A stretch of 64,000 bases of DNA from Megaleporinus macrocephalus (GCA_021613375.1 CM038718.1:44329725-44393724); one strand, 5' to 3'; positions 44,080-59,179 are shown, numbered from the stretch's first letter. The notes: generated by a model not told the origin, from the sequence alone. A program made the numbers and translations.

Positions 44080-44290
44080 AAACATGTATCTCAATTTTTC
44101 TGCATAGTTTGAACACGTGAGCTGCCCTTTACATCGTGTGAGAAATTGCTGATGATTGGACCAACGGAAATGCTCCAAAATAGCTTAGACAAACTTCTGG
44201 TTCCATTGACTTACACTAAAAGTAAAGGCAGTTTTTGGCCTCTCCTGTAAAGTTGCCATTTTGGGGGATACTCATTTTTCCTTGGACAAC
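44080..44290 (+). repeat. Dispersed repeat, family S copy
   Basis: It contains GATTGGACCAACGGAAATGC, CTGGTTCCATTGACTTACAC, GGCCTCTCCTGTAAAGTTGC and TTCCTTGGACAACC. Confidence 0.55.
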
Positions 44291-44596
44291 CACAATATAA
44301 ATAAAGAGAATATTCACATACGAAATGATTCTATAAAATATAATTTTGTATACATTTCATTTATTACTATTTCTATTAATGTGTGTTTACTTAAATCATA
44401 ACAGAATGCTTGTAAATATATATGACCTGAATACGACTGAATACAAGGTTTTCTTTACTTTCATTGTTCTCTGTGTGACTGCAGAGAAGTAATTCGGCAG
44501 ATTAGTTCATGTAGTATTGAGTTCTGACTCTAGTGAGGGTCCTTAGTGAGGGTCTACATAGGCAGCATTTTACGTCATAGTATGTGTTCCCGACAT

Positions 44597-44960
<364 letters not shown>

Positions 44961-45734
44961 TATTACAGTATTTATTACAAAATAAATAAATGTGCAAAGA
45001 TTGTAAATGTTAAATAGTGTTAAATAGTGTCCAGGAGTGCAAATGTACAAGATGTAGTCTGTCTCAATTCTTACATACCTTAAACATGCTGTCTACTGAG
45101 GAACCTTATTTAGACCTGATTTTAAGGAAGCATCGAACGCTTCCTCAGCCGTTAAGACAATCCCATGATGCAACACAGGCTAATCTACGAGCAGTGAAGT
45201 GGTTTTAAAATGTGAGTTATTTTGATTCTCTCTGGAGTTTTAATGAGTTTCTGGTCATATAATCACACAAAACAGTTTTTTTATTATCAACTTTGTAACG
45301 AGTCCTTCACCATTTACACTTTTATACTCAAACCGTTAGCATTCATGCTAGCGGATTTTTAAGCCTCGGGCTATTGTTTTGGATGCTGGCTGGTAGCTTA
45401 GCAACCAGCTAAACCACCGGTGGCGTGCTGCAGTGGGGGGAACAAGCCGTGACGCAGTCTCTCTCTAACTAGAGCGTCTCAGTAATCTGTTTAATGAGGA
45501 GAGATGAGGAGAGAACACTGATACTTACACAGCTGCTACCTAGACAGCCTACTTACACACTCACTGAGACAGACTTGTGTCAACTTCTACCCACGTCCAC
45601 CACGCGCTGAGTAGCAGATACAGTAAGTACAAAGTGCAGCTATGTGGTTATAGAGTGCCTCACAGTGAGAGTTTGACAGACAGGTCATGTTTACTTTCTA
45701 ACTGTATACAAAGATCAGCCAGATCATTACAACC

Positions 45735-46245
45735 ACCACCTGGTTTCTATAATATCTGCTTGTTTTATTTTATTAACTCCACTGACCATATAGGAGCACT
45801 TTGTACTTCTACACTTACAGACTGTAGTTCATCTGATTCTCTGTTTACTTTGTTAGCCCTCTTGCACCACGTTGTCAGTGGTAAGGACCCCCACAGAGCA
45901 GATATTATCTGAGTGGTGGGTCATTCTCAGCACTGCAGTGACACTGACATGGTGGTGGTGTGTTAGTGTGTGTTGTGCTGGTACAAGTGCAGTAGACACA
46001 GCAGTGCTGCTGGAGTGTTTAAACACTGTGTCCACTCACTGTCCACTCTATTAGACACTCCTACTACTTGCTGGTCCACCTTGTAGATGTAAAGTCAGAG
46101 ACAGTAGCTCATCTGCTGCTGCACAGTTTGTGTTCCTCTAGTTCTTCATCAGTGGACACAGGACGCCGCCCACAGGACACTGCTGTCTGGATTTTGGTAG
46201 TTGGTGGACCATTCTCAGTCCAGCAGTAACACTGAGGTGTTCAGA
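45735..46245. repeat. Foldback DNA repeat, family F copy 4
   Basis: It contains GTGGGTCATTCTCAGCACTG, ACATGGTGGTGGTGTGTTAG, CTCTATTAGACACTCCTACT and GGACGCCGCCCACAGGACAC; the second half is the inverse of blocks at 2500-2700. Confidence 0.65.
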
Positions 46246-46748
46246 ATCTGAGGTGCAGAGAAATTGGACAGTTTTTGCGGTCGGTTCTGCATATTTGCAC
46301 TAAAAACAGTGGTTTTGAATTATTGGAGTGTGTTGTGGCTTTAAGACCTCCAGAGAGAAGACAGATAGAAGGTCATTTAACCATCACATTCTTTGTTGTA
46401 GGTCAATTTAATTTAAAAAAGTCCTATTAACTTTCTACAACATAAAGTTCTATCATTTTAAATACATTTGAATTGTATTTTATTATACTAGTTATTCCAC
46501 TTTATGGTCAAAAAGGAATTAAGCCATGTTTAACACCGCCTCTTTATCCATCGTGTTTATTGTGATTTATATCTTTGTATCTATTTATGATTGTCTAGGT
46601 CACACAATACAGAATAATTTTTTCTATGGCAGTTTATTTATTTGTATACAATATTCAGTCTTATTCAGACTGCAGTTTTTGGAATGTTTAAAAGTTTAAC
46701 TTTAAATGAAAATGCATGTAGGTAAGCTTGTGCGCTGGCGGTGTGCGA

Positions 46749-46763
46749 ACACTAGATGGCGCC
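46749..46763 (+). promoter_or_regulatory. CTCF-like motif (14/15)
   Basis: ACACTAGATGGCGCC differs from the consensus only at the first base. Confidence 0.35.
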
Positions 46764-46977
46764 AAGTAACCAAACGAAATTAGTTAGCTTCAGAACTTAT
46801 GAGGTTCAGAGTTTACTGAGAGTTTACAGAGACAAAGTTCACCTCTTTTCCCAACACTGATGCTTACCAGTTAACCAGCATTACCTTTTCTTTGCAGTGC
46901 ATACATGTACAAAGTTCAGAGTCCGTTTTTATCCTAAAGGCCTCAGAAGGTTGTGCAGGAATCCCTAAACTTGTAAA

Positions 46978-47038
<61 letters not shown>
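46978..47038. repeat. (AT)n microsatellite
   Basis: About 30 AT units. Confidence 0.95.
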
Positions 47039-47040
<2 letters not shown>

Positions 47041-47184
47041 CCTTTCTACATTCTGGTGATATAACAGCATCTTTAAAAATCTTTTATATTCAACTTAAAT
47101 TTATCCATATATAGTCATGTGTGCCAAATATTTTTTTTTATTTCATAGGACATATTACAACACATATGTGTAAAATGTCTATTT

Positions 47185-47188
<4 letters not shown>

Positions 47189-47270
<82 letters not shown>
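47189..47270. repeat. (AT)n microsatellite
   Basis: About 40 AT units, followed by GTGCATATATCC. Confidence 0.95.
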
Positions 47271-47271
<1 letters not shown>

Positions 47272-47329
47272 CATATATCCAATTCAATACAGGAAAAGCG
47301 GTTGTGTGAGGACATCCAGAAAATAGTTA

Positions 47330-50200
47330 AAACTGGGGCATTCCATATGTTACATGTCAAGTTATGTAGTATTGTGATGACTGAAGAAACACAGGCACCA
47401 ACTAACTACCCCACAGCCCGGCACAGAATATCATAACAAACACATGTCGCACCTCACCACACTAACAACAACAACTATCTATGTCTTACTTTGAGACCAT
47501 TTGCTTCCCAAGATGCTCCATGGCCAGTACTGGGTCGCTCAAATATGCTGTGGTGCAGCTTTGTGTCCCTCAGCTTTTAACAGAATTCACAATGTTATGT
47601 TGTTTCAGGTTTGATTCAGTGTTCCATCACTGCAATACCCAGCATGCATTATACACATATTATCATACAGTCATTTGGAACCCCTACAGTGGGCAACCCA
47701 TCATGACTTCTAGCTTAGCCACTGAGCTTTATGGTAATAAATATAGCCAAAATATAGTGCTCATCTTACCTGGAAAAGGTAAGAGCAAAGTAAGCACTGA
47801 TTTTATCTTCATTCAGAACAAAACAGACACCAGAGAAGTTTTTATCCTTTAAAGTTGGAGAAAAGAAGCTAAACTGGGATAAACTAGCTTCCTACACTTT
47901 CTTCAAGGGTTCCTTAGTCAAGAACGCTCAATAAAAGAACCATTAGCATGCTTAAATGATTGTTTGCATGATGAAATGGTTCTTCAGACTGATGGAGAGT
48001 GTGTTGTATATGGTTCTCCTTTTTGAAACTACCACTGAAAAGGGTTCTTATACTGTTCAAAGCATAATTTACAACAATAGCAGGAGGTTTTTGGTGCAGC
48101 ATTCTCCTTCAAACCTTGAGGAACAATTCCAAACAGCCTGCCATAATAAATCCAAAGTCTCTTTACTTTATGCAGATATAGTCATGCAGTCATTAAGAAC
48201 CCTTGCTGTGATTAACCAATCCTGACTTCTAGCTTAGCCACTGAGCTACACGGTAATAAATATAACCAAGCTAACTTTAGAGTACATCTTACCTGGAAAA
48301 GGTAAGAGCAAAGTAAGCAATGAGTTTATCTTTATTCAAAACAACACATACACTAGAGAAGTTTTTTTACCCATTACATGGTTAAAAAGATGGTTCTTCA
48401 AGTGTTCCTTAGTCAAGAACGTTCAAGCGATGGACACTCAAAGAACCATCTGTATGCTGAAATGGTTGTTTGCATTGTAAAATGATGTATTAGATCAATT
48501 GATAATATGTTGTATATGTTTCTACATCCAAAAAGGAGTTCTATTATTATTCTATTTTTGACATGACAGTAGCAGAATGTTTTAGGTGCTATATAGAACC
48601 ATACACAACACATTCTCCCTTAACGCTTGAGGAACTATCTTTATTACGAGTTTAACTTTAATGTTAGCTATTTATGCATATGTACACTTCATATATGACT
48701 ATATATTTTGATATATATCTCAAACTTTTGTGATATATGCACATTTATCCAATTCAATATAGGGAAAGCAGTTGTGAGGACATCCAGAAAACAACTAAAA
48801 CTGGGGCATTCCAGCTAAAACTGGAGTTTCATATATTATATATCATGTTATGTAGTATTGTAACGACTGAGGAAACATACGACTTTAAATGAATGCTCTT
48901 TAATGAAACACGTACAGGGGGGCAATAACACTGGCACCAACTACCCCACAGCCCAGCATAGAATAGCAGAACATATGCATGTAAATAGCTAACTGAAATG
49001 TTAGCTATTTACAAACCAGCTAATGTGGAGAATAAGAATCACTCCATAAAGGCGGCTCTAAAAAATCCACCCAAAGTAGTCAAGAATCCTCTCGTCTTCA
49101 AGATACCTGATCAGAAGCGGGATTATCTAGTATTTAAAACCAGAGATATCTCAGAGCAGCCCCACAGCAGGAGCAAGCATGTTGTAGCAGTCGTCATGTT
49201 TTATAGTTTGAGCGCATGCTATTGTGGTTGAGCACTGCAGGGATTCCTATGACTGCATGACGTATGTCGTAGCTGTCCAAAGAAAAAACATGTATTTTCA
49301 AAACGCCAACTTTACAGGAGAGGCCCAAAAACCTTTTAATGTAAGTCAATGGAACCAGAAGTTATTATGGAGGATTTCTATTGGTCCATTCATTCAAAAA
49401 TAGGGATACATGTTTCTGGTTGGACAGCAATGATGTGCAAAATGCATGCTGGGTATTGTAGTAAAAGAACATTGGTGACTATTTTGGGACTTTGGGTTTA
49501 TTACGACAGGCAGATTGAAATTGTTGAATTGAGAATGGGTTGTGTATGGTTCTATATAGCTCCAAAGGCATGCTGCTTTAAACAATATAAGAACCCTTGT
49601 TAGTGCTAGTTTCAAAAAGGAGAACCACATACAACACATTCTCCATTAATCTGAGGATCAATGCCATCGTGCAAACAACCATTTAAGAATTTTAGTGGTT
49701 CTTTAAGTGTTCATGGCTTGGATGTTCTTGACTAAGGAACCCTTGAGGAACCGTGTAGGAGGCCAGATCTCTTATTGCAGCTGTGTAACTTCGGTGGAGA
49801 GAATGATTATGGAAGTGATTTGTCAGATGAGGAGAACGACAAGAAAAACCTGAATTTAGCCAAAAAGCTATGTGTCTATCTAGATAGTTAAACTCAGTTT
49901 AGCTTCTTTTCTCCAACTTAAAAGATCAAAACTTCTCTGATAACTTCGTCTATTTTGTTCTGAATAAAAATAAAATCAGTGCTTACTTTGCTCTTACCTT
50001 ATCCAGGTAAAGGTACTCTAATGCCAGCTTGGCTACATTTATTACCTTACAGCTCAGCAGCTAAGCTAGAAGTCAGGATTGGTTGAGCACTGTAAGGGTT
50101 CCCTGTATTACAATATGTGCATAATGCATGCTGGGTATTGTAGTGAGAGAACACAACACTATATACACAACACTTGTGATGTTTCCTAGTGTTTAAAACC
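47330..50200. repeat. Clustered direct and inverted copies of a ~500-bp repeat
   Basis: Unit blocks are GACTTCTAGCTTAGC, GGTAAGAGCAAAGTAAGCA, GAGAAGTTTT, GTTCCTTAGTCAAGAACG and GGTTCTCCTTTTTGAAACTA. They run forward at about 47630-48110 and 48190-48630 and reversed at about 49570-50170. A second block (AAAACTGGGGCATTCC, GTTATGTAGTATTG, CTACCCCACAGCCC) is directly repeated at 47330-47430 and 48795-48960. A family-S copy lies within (49265-49460, reversed). Confidence 0.75.
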
Positions 50201-51209
50201 AGAAGAATGCCAGTGGCTCTCGCGGCACCACTGCAGTAGGTCAGTAAGCACGTTGTAGTGATGGTCACATTTAGGGTTCTAATACAAATAGGCTAATTAG
50301 CTTAAGCTCAAAGACCTGCAGCAAGAGCTGATGTTGACTTGGCTGTTGTCTCACTTTAAGGTCAGCTTGCATCTTTCTGTCTGAGCAGGGGTGCCTGAAC
50401 TTTTGCACACTAGGGAACGTGTTTCAGGGCCACAGCTGAGCGAGGCTGGGAGGAAGGCTCATTGTCGTATGTTTGTTTGAGGGCTAAACGTGACAACAGC
50501 GTCCGACTTTCATCGCCTGAGTGCGGACGGGGCCGGGAGCGTTTCAGAACATCTGGATTTACAACCAGCGGCCCTGTGGGAAACGTCCTGATAAACACAA
50601 ACGTTTAACCATGTGAACGCTTCCCTCGGACACTTCACGCCTCCTTCACTGCAGCCCAACACGCCCACTCCCCTTCATATGGAGTCTGAAGTTTCGTTTG
50701 GAATAAAGAGGCTTTTTTTTGGGGGTTTTTCTTCTTCTGGCCCTCAGAGTCAGTGAACCAGCGAGCACTGAGAAGTCTGTGTGTAAACTATGGTCCTGGT
50801 TGAAATGTGCACAGCAGTTCCACATATATAAAATATAAATCAGCCAATCAGGGTAAGGAACCACAAAAACATAATATGTTCCATTCCTGTAGTGATGATG
50901 TACATATTTCAATCAAGCGGCTTCATGGCCCCGCTGTTTATCCTGCAGTGTATATTCTCACGCTCTAGATTCTCCAGCTTTAGGCCCGCGTGTTTGCCAA
51001 ACCGCTCTTGCGTTCAGATGGAATCTGCTTGTAGACGAGAATTCTCAGCATTCAGGAGGCTGCAGCCCCAACACCATGACAACTCCGGAGACAAGGGGAC
51101 AAGAGAGGGGTTCTCTGGAGTCACTCCGCTGAAATAACCACCCGTCTTCGTTCACTGGAGTAAATATAGCCTACAGTTACAGCTTATCCTCTACCATCAG
51201 AGATTCATA

Positions 51210-52342
<1,133 letters not shown>

Positions 52343-52532
52343 GGATTTAGGGGTTAAAGCTGAAATGCAGGCAGACAGTACTGTGTGTAAATCATGTCTG
52401 TAGCGAGGGTCCTGAGGAAGCAGAGTAGTGGGACGGGGGGGTTTACAGTGAGACGTACTGTAATGTTTAACACAAGCGTATAAATGCTTTTCCTGATGTT
52501 GCCAGTCAAAGCATAAAACACACTACAGACAG

Positions 52533-52632
<100 letters not shown>

Positions 52633-52859
52633 TCGTCTGCAGTCTGGAGATACTCCACTCTAAATTTTCTTTCTAATACATTTTAGAAAAAAACATAAAA
52701 GAAGAATTTAAAATTAAAGATTAAAAATACTTATCTTTTACACTCGTCTAAATCTTCATCTCCATCTTCATCTTCATCAGTGTGATGAATGTTCTGGTAA
52801 ATATTGTATGTAATTATTTTGTCATAAAGTTTTTGTCTTTCTTTATAATTAATATTTCT

Positions 52860-53165
52860 GTTTTGTCTCTTTTTTTCTTATGCTCCCTCTTTCTTTCTGC
52901 TCTCTCCTGCTCCTCTTCTCTCTCCTCCCGTTCTCTTATTCATTTTTTTTCTTTCTTTCTTCCTTTCTTGTATTCCTCTCTCTTTCAACTCTCTTTCTAT
53001 TATTTTTTTCTCATTCTTTTTCTCTTTTTTCTTTTTCCCTCTACCTTCTCTTGCTTTCACTCAGACTCTCTCTCTCTTTCTTGCTTTTCACTCTTTTATC
53101 CCTTCACTTGGCCTTCCGTCCTCTTTTTCCATCCTCTTTTTCTGTCCTCTCTCTATTCTGTATCT
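52860..53165. repeat. Polypyrimidine tract
   Basis: About 300 bp almost entirely C and T, with TTTCTTTC, CTCTCT and TTCCTTTC runs; not a simple array. Confidence 0.8.
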
Positions 53166-53668
53166 CTTTCTGTCTCACCCCCCCACACACACACTCTTCA
53201 CCCCCTACCCGTCCCCCATGCAGGTGTGCCATTGGGGGTCTGCGGGGGGTCTCTTTGCCCCCTACTCGTCTCACAGCCCCCAAAACAAGCACTCCACATT
53301 GGCTCAGTTGCCATGGAGTTGCTAGGTGACTTGGCCTCTGTCCCTTAGCGACCCGCCGTGTCACTAACCTGTGTGTCCCTCACCCTTTCTCTGACTGTCC
53401 ACTGGCCTGAACTGACCCAAAAGAGGGATCAGTGTTCAAAGCATTCAGGAGTGGAGCAGCGGCCAGTATCTGCAGAGCTTTTTGTTTGTTCAGAGCTTTC
53501 AGAGGGTCCCGGGACCACCCTCCTTTATAAGGGCTGTAGGAGAATGGACGGAGCGACGCTGGACATCCAACGTTTCCCCAAAGAAAATCAAGCAGTTGCA
53601 GTTTTCATTGTGTATGTTTATCTGAGTGGACAGACGTGGTGCTCGGCGCAGGTGCAGGATTATTAAAC

Positions 53669-53701
<33 letters not shown>

Positions 53702-53749
53702 CTGTGATAACGTTAACATAGTTCATATAAATATTTTATATTTATTTGT

Positions 53750-54330
53750 ATGTTAATTAAGTTTATTACTAAACTGAGAAAGTCTGCTTTTACTCTCACT
53801 ACAGGAAACATTACAGCTCCACTCTATCTGTAACTGTTTTATCTGATTTTACTGTTTATTATTATTTTTTATTTTATATATTTATTCTTTTTTAAATTGT
53901 ACTTATATTATATTTATTTATTTACATACTTATTATTCATAGTATTTTTATTCTTATTCAAATTTTCCATTTATTTTTATTTAATTTAAGTATTTTCTTC
54001 TTATTATTTTCACCTAGTATTTTTTATTTATTTATTTTTCAAGTTATTTTGTTTTATTTTGTTTTAATTGTATTACTGAATTTTAATCCTTTTAATTTGA
54101 TCCTTTTGTGTTAAAAATATTTACATTTACACTTTTTTTCCATTTCTAAATGAAATCTTATTTGTTCTCTTAATTCTTTTATCGTTTATCTTGTTTGAGC
54201 TTATTATCAATTTGTTTGACTTAATATTCATTTTAATTTGCTTCTCCAGATTAAAATCCTTTTTTTTAATAAGCTGTAAATGCTTGGCTGCATTAAAACT
54301 GAGGGTCAATGACTTTCCTGACATGAACAA
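53750..54330 (+). repeat. LINE 3' UTR remnant, copy 3
   Basis: The ACTACAGGAAACATTACAGC start, AT-rich middle and TGCTTGGCTGCATTAAAACT-GAGGGTCAATGA end resemble the 3' portion of the element at 8740-9225. Confidence 0.45.
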
Positions 54331-54404
54331 CTACGAACAACCATACTTTATACCTTTAGAACTTTGATATACGCTAGTAGACACGGTTACTCTATAGAGT
54401 AACA

Positions 54405-54765
54405 ATACTATCGGGACGCTGCCCACAGGACACTGTCCACAGGATGCTACCTACAGGACACTGTTGGTTTAGTGTTGGTTGGTGGACGATTCTCAGTCCA
54501 GCAGCGCCACTGCTGTGTCTGATCCACTCACACTAACACACCAGCACCAAGTGAGTGTCACTGCAATGCTGAGAATAATCCACCACCCACATAATACCGG
54601 CTCTGCGGTGGTCCTGTGGGGGTCCTGACCATTGAAGAATAGGGTAACAGAGGTAGAGATGAACTACAGTCTGTAAGTGTAGCGCCTACATGGTCAGTGG
54701 AGCTGATAACATGGACAATGAGGTGTTCCTAATAAAGTGGCCAGTGGGTGCCAGTCAGTATGATT
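54405..54765. repeat. Foldback DNA repeat, family F copy 5
   Basis: It contains GGTGGACGATTCTCAGTCCA, TGTCTGATCCACTCACACTA, AATAATCCACCACCCACATA and GCGGTGGTCCTGTGGGGGTC. Confidence 0.65.
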
Positions 54766-55484
54766 CCGAAGTTGTTAATCTGAGGTGAAATCGTTTCACA
54801 GTGTTGCTTTACCAGACTTCACTTCCTAGTCTGATGAAAGCTGGGTGGTCTAAGAGGTTCCACTGCTGTTCTCCAGGTTACTCAGTGTTTATCTCTGAGG
54901 TGTGGTACTTTTGTAGTAGTGCTATTAAATTTCCTTGCAGATACATTTATTGCGCTGAGCACGAGTGGAACATAGTCTACAAACCTCTGTTTCATTAAAA
55001 TGAAATGTGAGGTGAGAAAGAGGAGGAAAGGGGGGGGGGGATGGTTTATTGCTGATTTCAGCGCTGGGTCAGAGTGACTGTTGTGATGTTGTGTGTAGAC
55101 CTATAAAAGAATAATATATATATATATATACAGAAGTTCTCTCTGGCCGGATTCACAGAACAGCTGAAACTCAGGGACATTCTCTTCTCCCGCAGCAGGA
55201 CACACTGACATCCGACTATCAGCTGTATATCTGCTGTTTGGCTCGGAACTGCCAGTGAAGCACAGCTGGTGCTACTGATGCAACTGCTGTCGATATTTCA
55301 GCTTGTCGTTTGTCTACAAAGGCCACAAATGAAAGTGTGTCGTAATAAGTGTTGAGTGATTTTAATCCGGTATGAATCTGCACTAATACACAAGGAGCTT
55401 ATGGCTTTACAGCTGTTCTTCAGTTTTTACAATACAAATAGTTGAATGTGATCATTATTCAGATAATTATTGTTATTATTAGTA

Positions 55485-57040
55485 ACTGCAGATTCATACT
55501 GGATGAGAGTCACTCCACAATTATTACTGCCAGACTGTTAAATTACACACAAGGTAGATTCATACTGGATTCAAATAAATACATGGTTATCACTGTCAGG
55601 CTGTGAAAATCACCCCCTGATACAGATTCATACTGGATTAAAATCACTTTACAGTTATAACAGTCAGACTGTATGAACTACATAGGCTGTAGATTCATAC
55701 TGGATTAAAAACACTCCACAATTATTAGTCTGATTGTAAACCTAGCTTCAATGCAGATTCATACTGGAGTAAAATCACCCCATAATTATTACTGCCAGAT
55801 TGTAAACACTACACACACTGCAGATTCATACTGGATTAAAATCAGTACACAGTTATAACTGTCAGACTGTAAAGCCTGCATCCGCTGCAGATTCATACTG
55901 GATTAAAATCACTTTACAGTTATTACAGTCAGACTGTATGAACTACATAGGCTGTAGATTCATACTGGATTAAAAACACTCCACAATTATTAGTCTGATT
56001 GTAAACCTAGCTTCAATGCAGATTCATACTGGTATAAAATCACCCCATAATTATTACTTCCAGAATGTAAACACTACACACACTGCAGATTCATACTGGA
56101 TTAAAATCAGTACACAGTTATAACTGTCAGACTGTAAAGCCTGCATCCGCTGCAGATTCATACTGGATTAAAATCACTTTACAGTTATTACAGTCAGACT
56201 GTATGAACTACATAGGCTGTAGATTCATACTGGATTAAAAACACTCCACAATTATTAGTCTGATTGTAAACCTAGCTTCAATGCAGATTCATACTGGAGT
56301 AAAATCACCCCATAAATATTACTGCCAGAATGTAAACACTACACACACTGCAGATTCATAATGGATTAAAATCACTTTATGATTATTACAGTCAGACTGT
56401 ATGAACTACATAGACTGTAGACTCATAATGGACTAAAAGCACTCCACAATTATTAGTCAGATTGTAAACCTACCCCCAATACAGATTCATACTGGAGTAA
56501 AATCACTTCACAGTTATTACAGTCACACCGTATAAACTATGTAGGCTGTAGATTCATACTGGAATAAAATCACTCCATAATTATTACTGCCAGACTGTAA
56601 ATACTACACACACTGCAGATTCATACTGGATTAAAATCACTCCATAATTATTACTGCCAGACTGTAAATACTACACACACTGCAGATTCATACTGGATTA
56701 AAAGCACTCCATGATTATTCCTGTCAGACTGTAAACACTACACACACTGTAGATTCATACTGGATTAAAATCACTCCATAATTATTACTGTCAGACTGTA
56801 AACACTACACACACTGCAGATTCATACTGGATTATAATCACTCCATGATTATTCCTGTCAGACTGTAAACACTACGCACACTGCAGATTCATACTGGATT
56901 ATAATCACTCCATGATTATTCCTGTCAGACTGTAAACACTACACACACTGTAGATTCATACTGGATTATAATCACTCCATGATTATTCCTGTCAGACTGT
57001 AAACACTACACACACTGTAGATTCATACTGGATTAAAATC
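55485..57040 (+). repeat. ~67-bp tandem satellite with higher-order structure
   Basis: About 23 copies of a unit starting GATTCATACTGGATTAAAAT, followed by CACTCCA-ATTATTACTGTCAGACTGTAAA. Variants with CTGCATCCGCTG, CTACATAGGCTGTAG, CCTAGCTTCAATG and CTACACACACTG tails recur in a fixed order. The AAAACACTCCACAATTATTA variant is at about 55708, 55974 and 56239 (spacing ~266 bp, four units). Confidence 0.9.
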
Positions 57041-57096
57041 TCCAGACAGCAGTAATCAGGGTTTAGGATGGTTAGGAATAGAAAGAGATGTTGTGT

Positions 57097-57100
57097 GTTG

Positions 57101-57135
<35 letters not shown>
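57097..57135. repeat. (TTA)n microsatellite
   Basis: A short TTATTATTA run after TTGTTGTTG. Confidence 0.9.
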
Positions 57136-57544
57136 TATTAAATACATACAGACTGTAAGTAACTAGATAACTGGAGGAGTAAGTCTGATGCAGTAACAGT
57201 TCCAGTCTGTAGATGTGTAAGTGGTAATGGTTCTCGATGGCGTATGGAAAGCAGCAGTTGTTTTTAGATTTATTTTTTTCACTCTGCAGATCTCATAAAT
57301 GCAGCTGTGTGCAGGTTTTTCCCAGATGAAGTGCAGGACTGGGAGCACTTCAAGTACCATAGACTCATAAACTCCTGTTAATAAAGTCCGTCTGTATGAG
57401 TGTCAGTGGTGACGGGTCACAGGCTGTTCTGCCAGCCCGGAGAGGAGCTCCAGCCCAAACACACATGGAGGAAGCAGGTCTAGCACAGTACTCAGGATGC
57501 TGCTACTCTAGAAGATCTTGTACAAATCATGGATTTAATCATGG

Positions 57545-58207
57545 ATCCAAGAGAAGAGAAGAAAGGAAAAACAAAGACAGGAGAAGAGAAAAGAGAGCAG
57601 TACAGAACAGAATTGAAGAGAAGAGAATAGAGGAGAAGAGAAGAAAATAGAAGAGAAGAGAAGAGAATTGAAAAGAAGAGAATAGAAGCGAAGAGAAAAA
57701 AAAGAAGAGAAGAGAATTGAAGAGAAGAGAATAGAAGAGAAGAGAAAAGAGGAGAACAGATCAGGAGAAGAGAAAAGAAGAGAAGAGAATAGTAAAGAGG
57801 AGAACAGATCAGGAGAAGAGAAGAGAAGAGAAGAGAGGAGAACAGATCAGGAGGAGAGAAGAGAAGAGAAGAGAAAAGAGGAGAACAGATCAGGAGAAGA
57901 GAAGAGAAGAGAAGAGAACAGAACAGAACAGAACAGAAGAGAGGAGAACAGATCAGGAGAAGAGAAGAGAAAAAAAGTGAAGAAAAGAGAAGAGAAGAGA
58001 AAAGAGGAGAACAGATCAGGAGAAGAGAAGAGAAGAGAAGAAAAGAGAAGAAAAGAGAAAAGAGGAGAACAGATCAGGAGAAGAGAAGAGAAGAGAAGAG
58101 AAGAGAAGAGAAGAGAAAAGAGGAGAAGAGAAGAGAAGAGAGAAAAGAGGAGAACAGAACAGGTGAAAAGAAGGGAAGAGAAGAGAAGAGAGGAGAAGAG
58201 AAGAGAT
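57545..58207 (+). repeat. Polypurine (GAGAA)n array
   Basis: About 660 bp with almost only A and G on the plus strand. Repeats are AGAAGAGAAGAGAAGAGAAG with a recurring AGGAGAACAGATCAGGAGAA insert at several places, which supplies the few pyrimidines. Confidence 0.95.
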
Positions 58208-58846
58208 GAAAGGATCATGTGACAGTTTTTGCAGATGGCAGCTCTGGAAGCTCTAATGACCTAAGCGTCCTGTTGCCTCAAGAAAGTTTCAAAGCCTATT
58301 TCCAGGGAAACGGGGATCTTCCCTTATCCTAAACTGCATCCCCCTCATTACAACTACCCCACACCCCCACCCCCCAACCACCACCGGCCTCCTGTTCTCT
58401 TTTCTCTCTCTCTTTTAAAGGGGAAGTGTTGTGATGTAACTGCCACACAGTAGTTCCTCTTAGTGTGTGTGTGTTTGTGTGTACTTGTTTTTCAGCACTT
58501 GCAGGACAGAAAAGTTTTGGCTTTGAAGTACAAACAGGACAGAAATGAGACTTTTAGGACCACCAGACTGACCCCAAAACAAAGCTGTTTTTTAATTATG
58601 AATGAAAACTAAAAATAAACTGCTTTAAACCTGTTCCTGAGGTTTTGTTTAGGCTAAGAATACATTAGTATATTAATGTTACATATTCTATAGGATATAA
58701 TATAAGAAAATCTTAATGTTATCTTAATGTTACATATACGTAATACATACAGGAACACAGACATATGGACACACACAAATATAAACATATAATTTACACT
58801 TGCAAATGTATAATACAGTGTATAACACATTTTTACACATACAGGC

Positions 58847-58848
58847 AG

Positions 58849-58920
<72 letters not shown>

Positions 58921-58923
58921 CTG
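58847..58923. repeat. Hairpin with (AT)n centre
   Basis: CAGGTCTATATAT is followed by (AT)n and then ATATATAGACCTG, a perfect inverted repeat of about 77 bp. Confidence 0.9.
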
Positions 58924-59039
58924 TAATGATAATAACCCTATGTCCTCTCATTGCATAAAAACTAAACCTACTAAACAGTCTCGGTGACGGCAGTGACTTC
59001 CGATTCATTAGAGTGCAGCCAAATCCAAAAGAACAGGCT

Positions 59040-59139
59040 CAGAGGGAGAGAGAGAGAAAGAGAGAGATACAGGGAAAAATAGAGAGAGAGAGAGAGAGAG
59101 TGGGAGAAAGAGAGAGAGAGAGAGAGGGAGAGAGAGAGG

Positions 59140-59179
<40 letters not shown>

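Noticed and set aside
52782..53348. A 188-codon frame, hydrophobic and Ser/Phe/Leu-rich
   Set aside because: It covers a polypyrimidine tract; the hydrophobic look comes from TTT, CTC and TCT codons. No recognised domain.
53208..53350. Possible exon after CCCATGCAG
   Set aside because: An AG acceptor-like context and a short open frame exist, but no family similarity, no good donor, and no flanking exons.
55485..57040. CRISPR-like array
   Set aside because: The repeats are contiguous without unique spacers, and the context is a vertebrate genome; it is a satellite.
57396..58222. Lys/Arg/Glu-rich and Ser/Leu/Phe-rich open frames
   Set aside because: Products of the polypurine (GAGAA)n array read on either strand.
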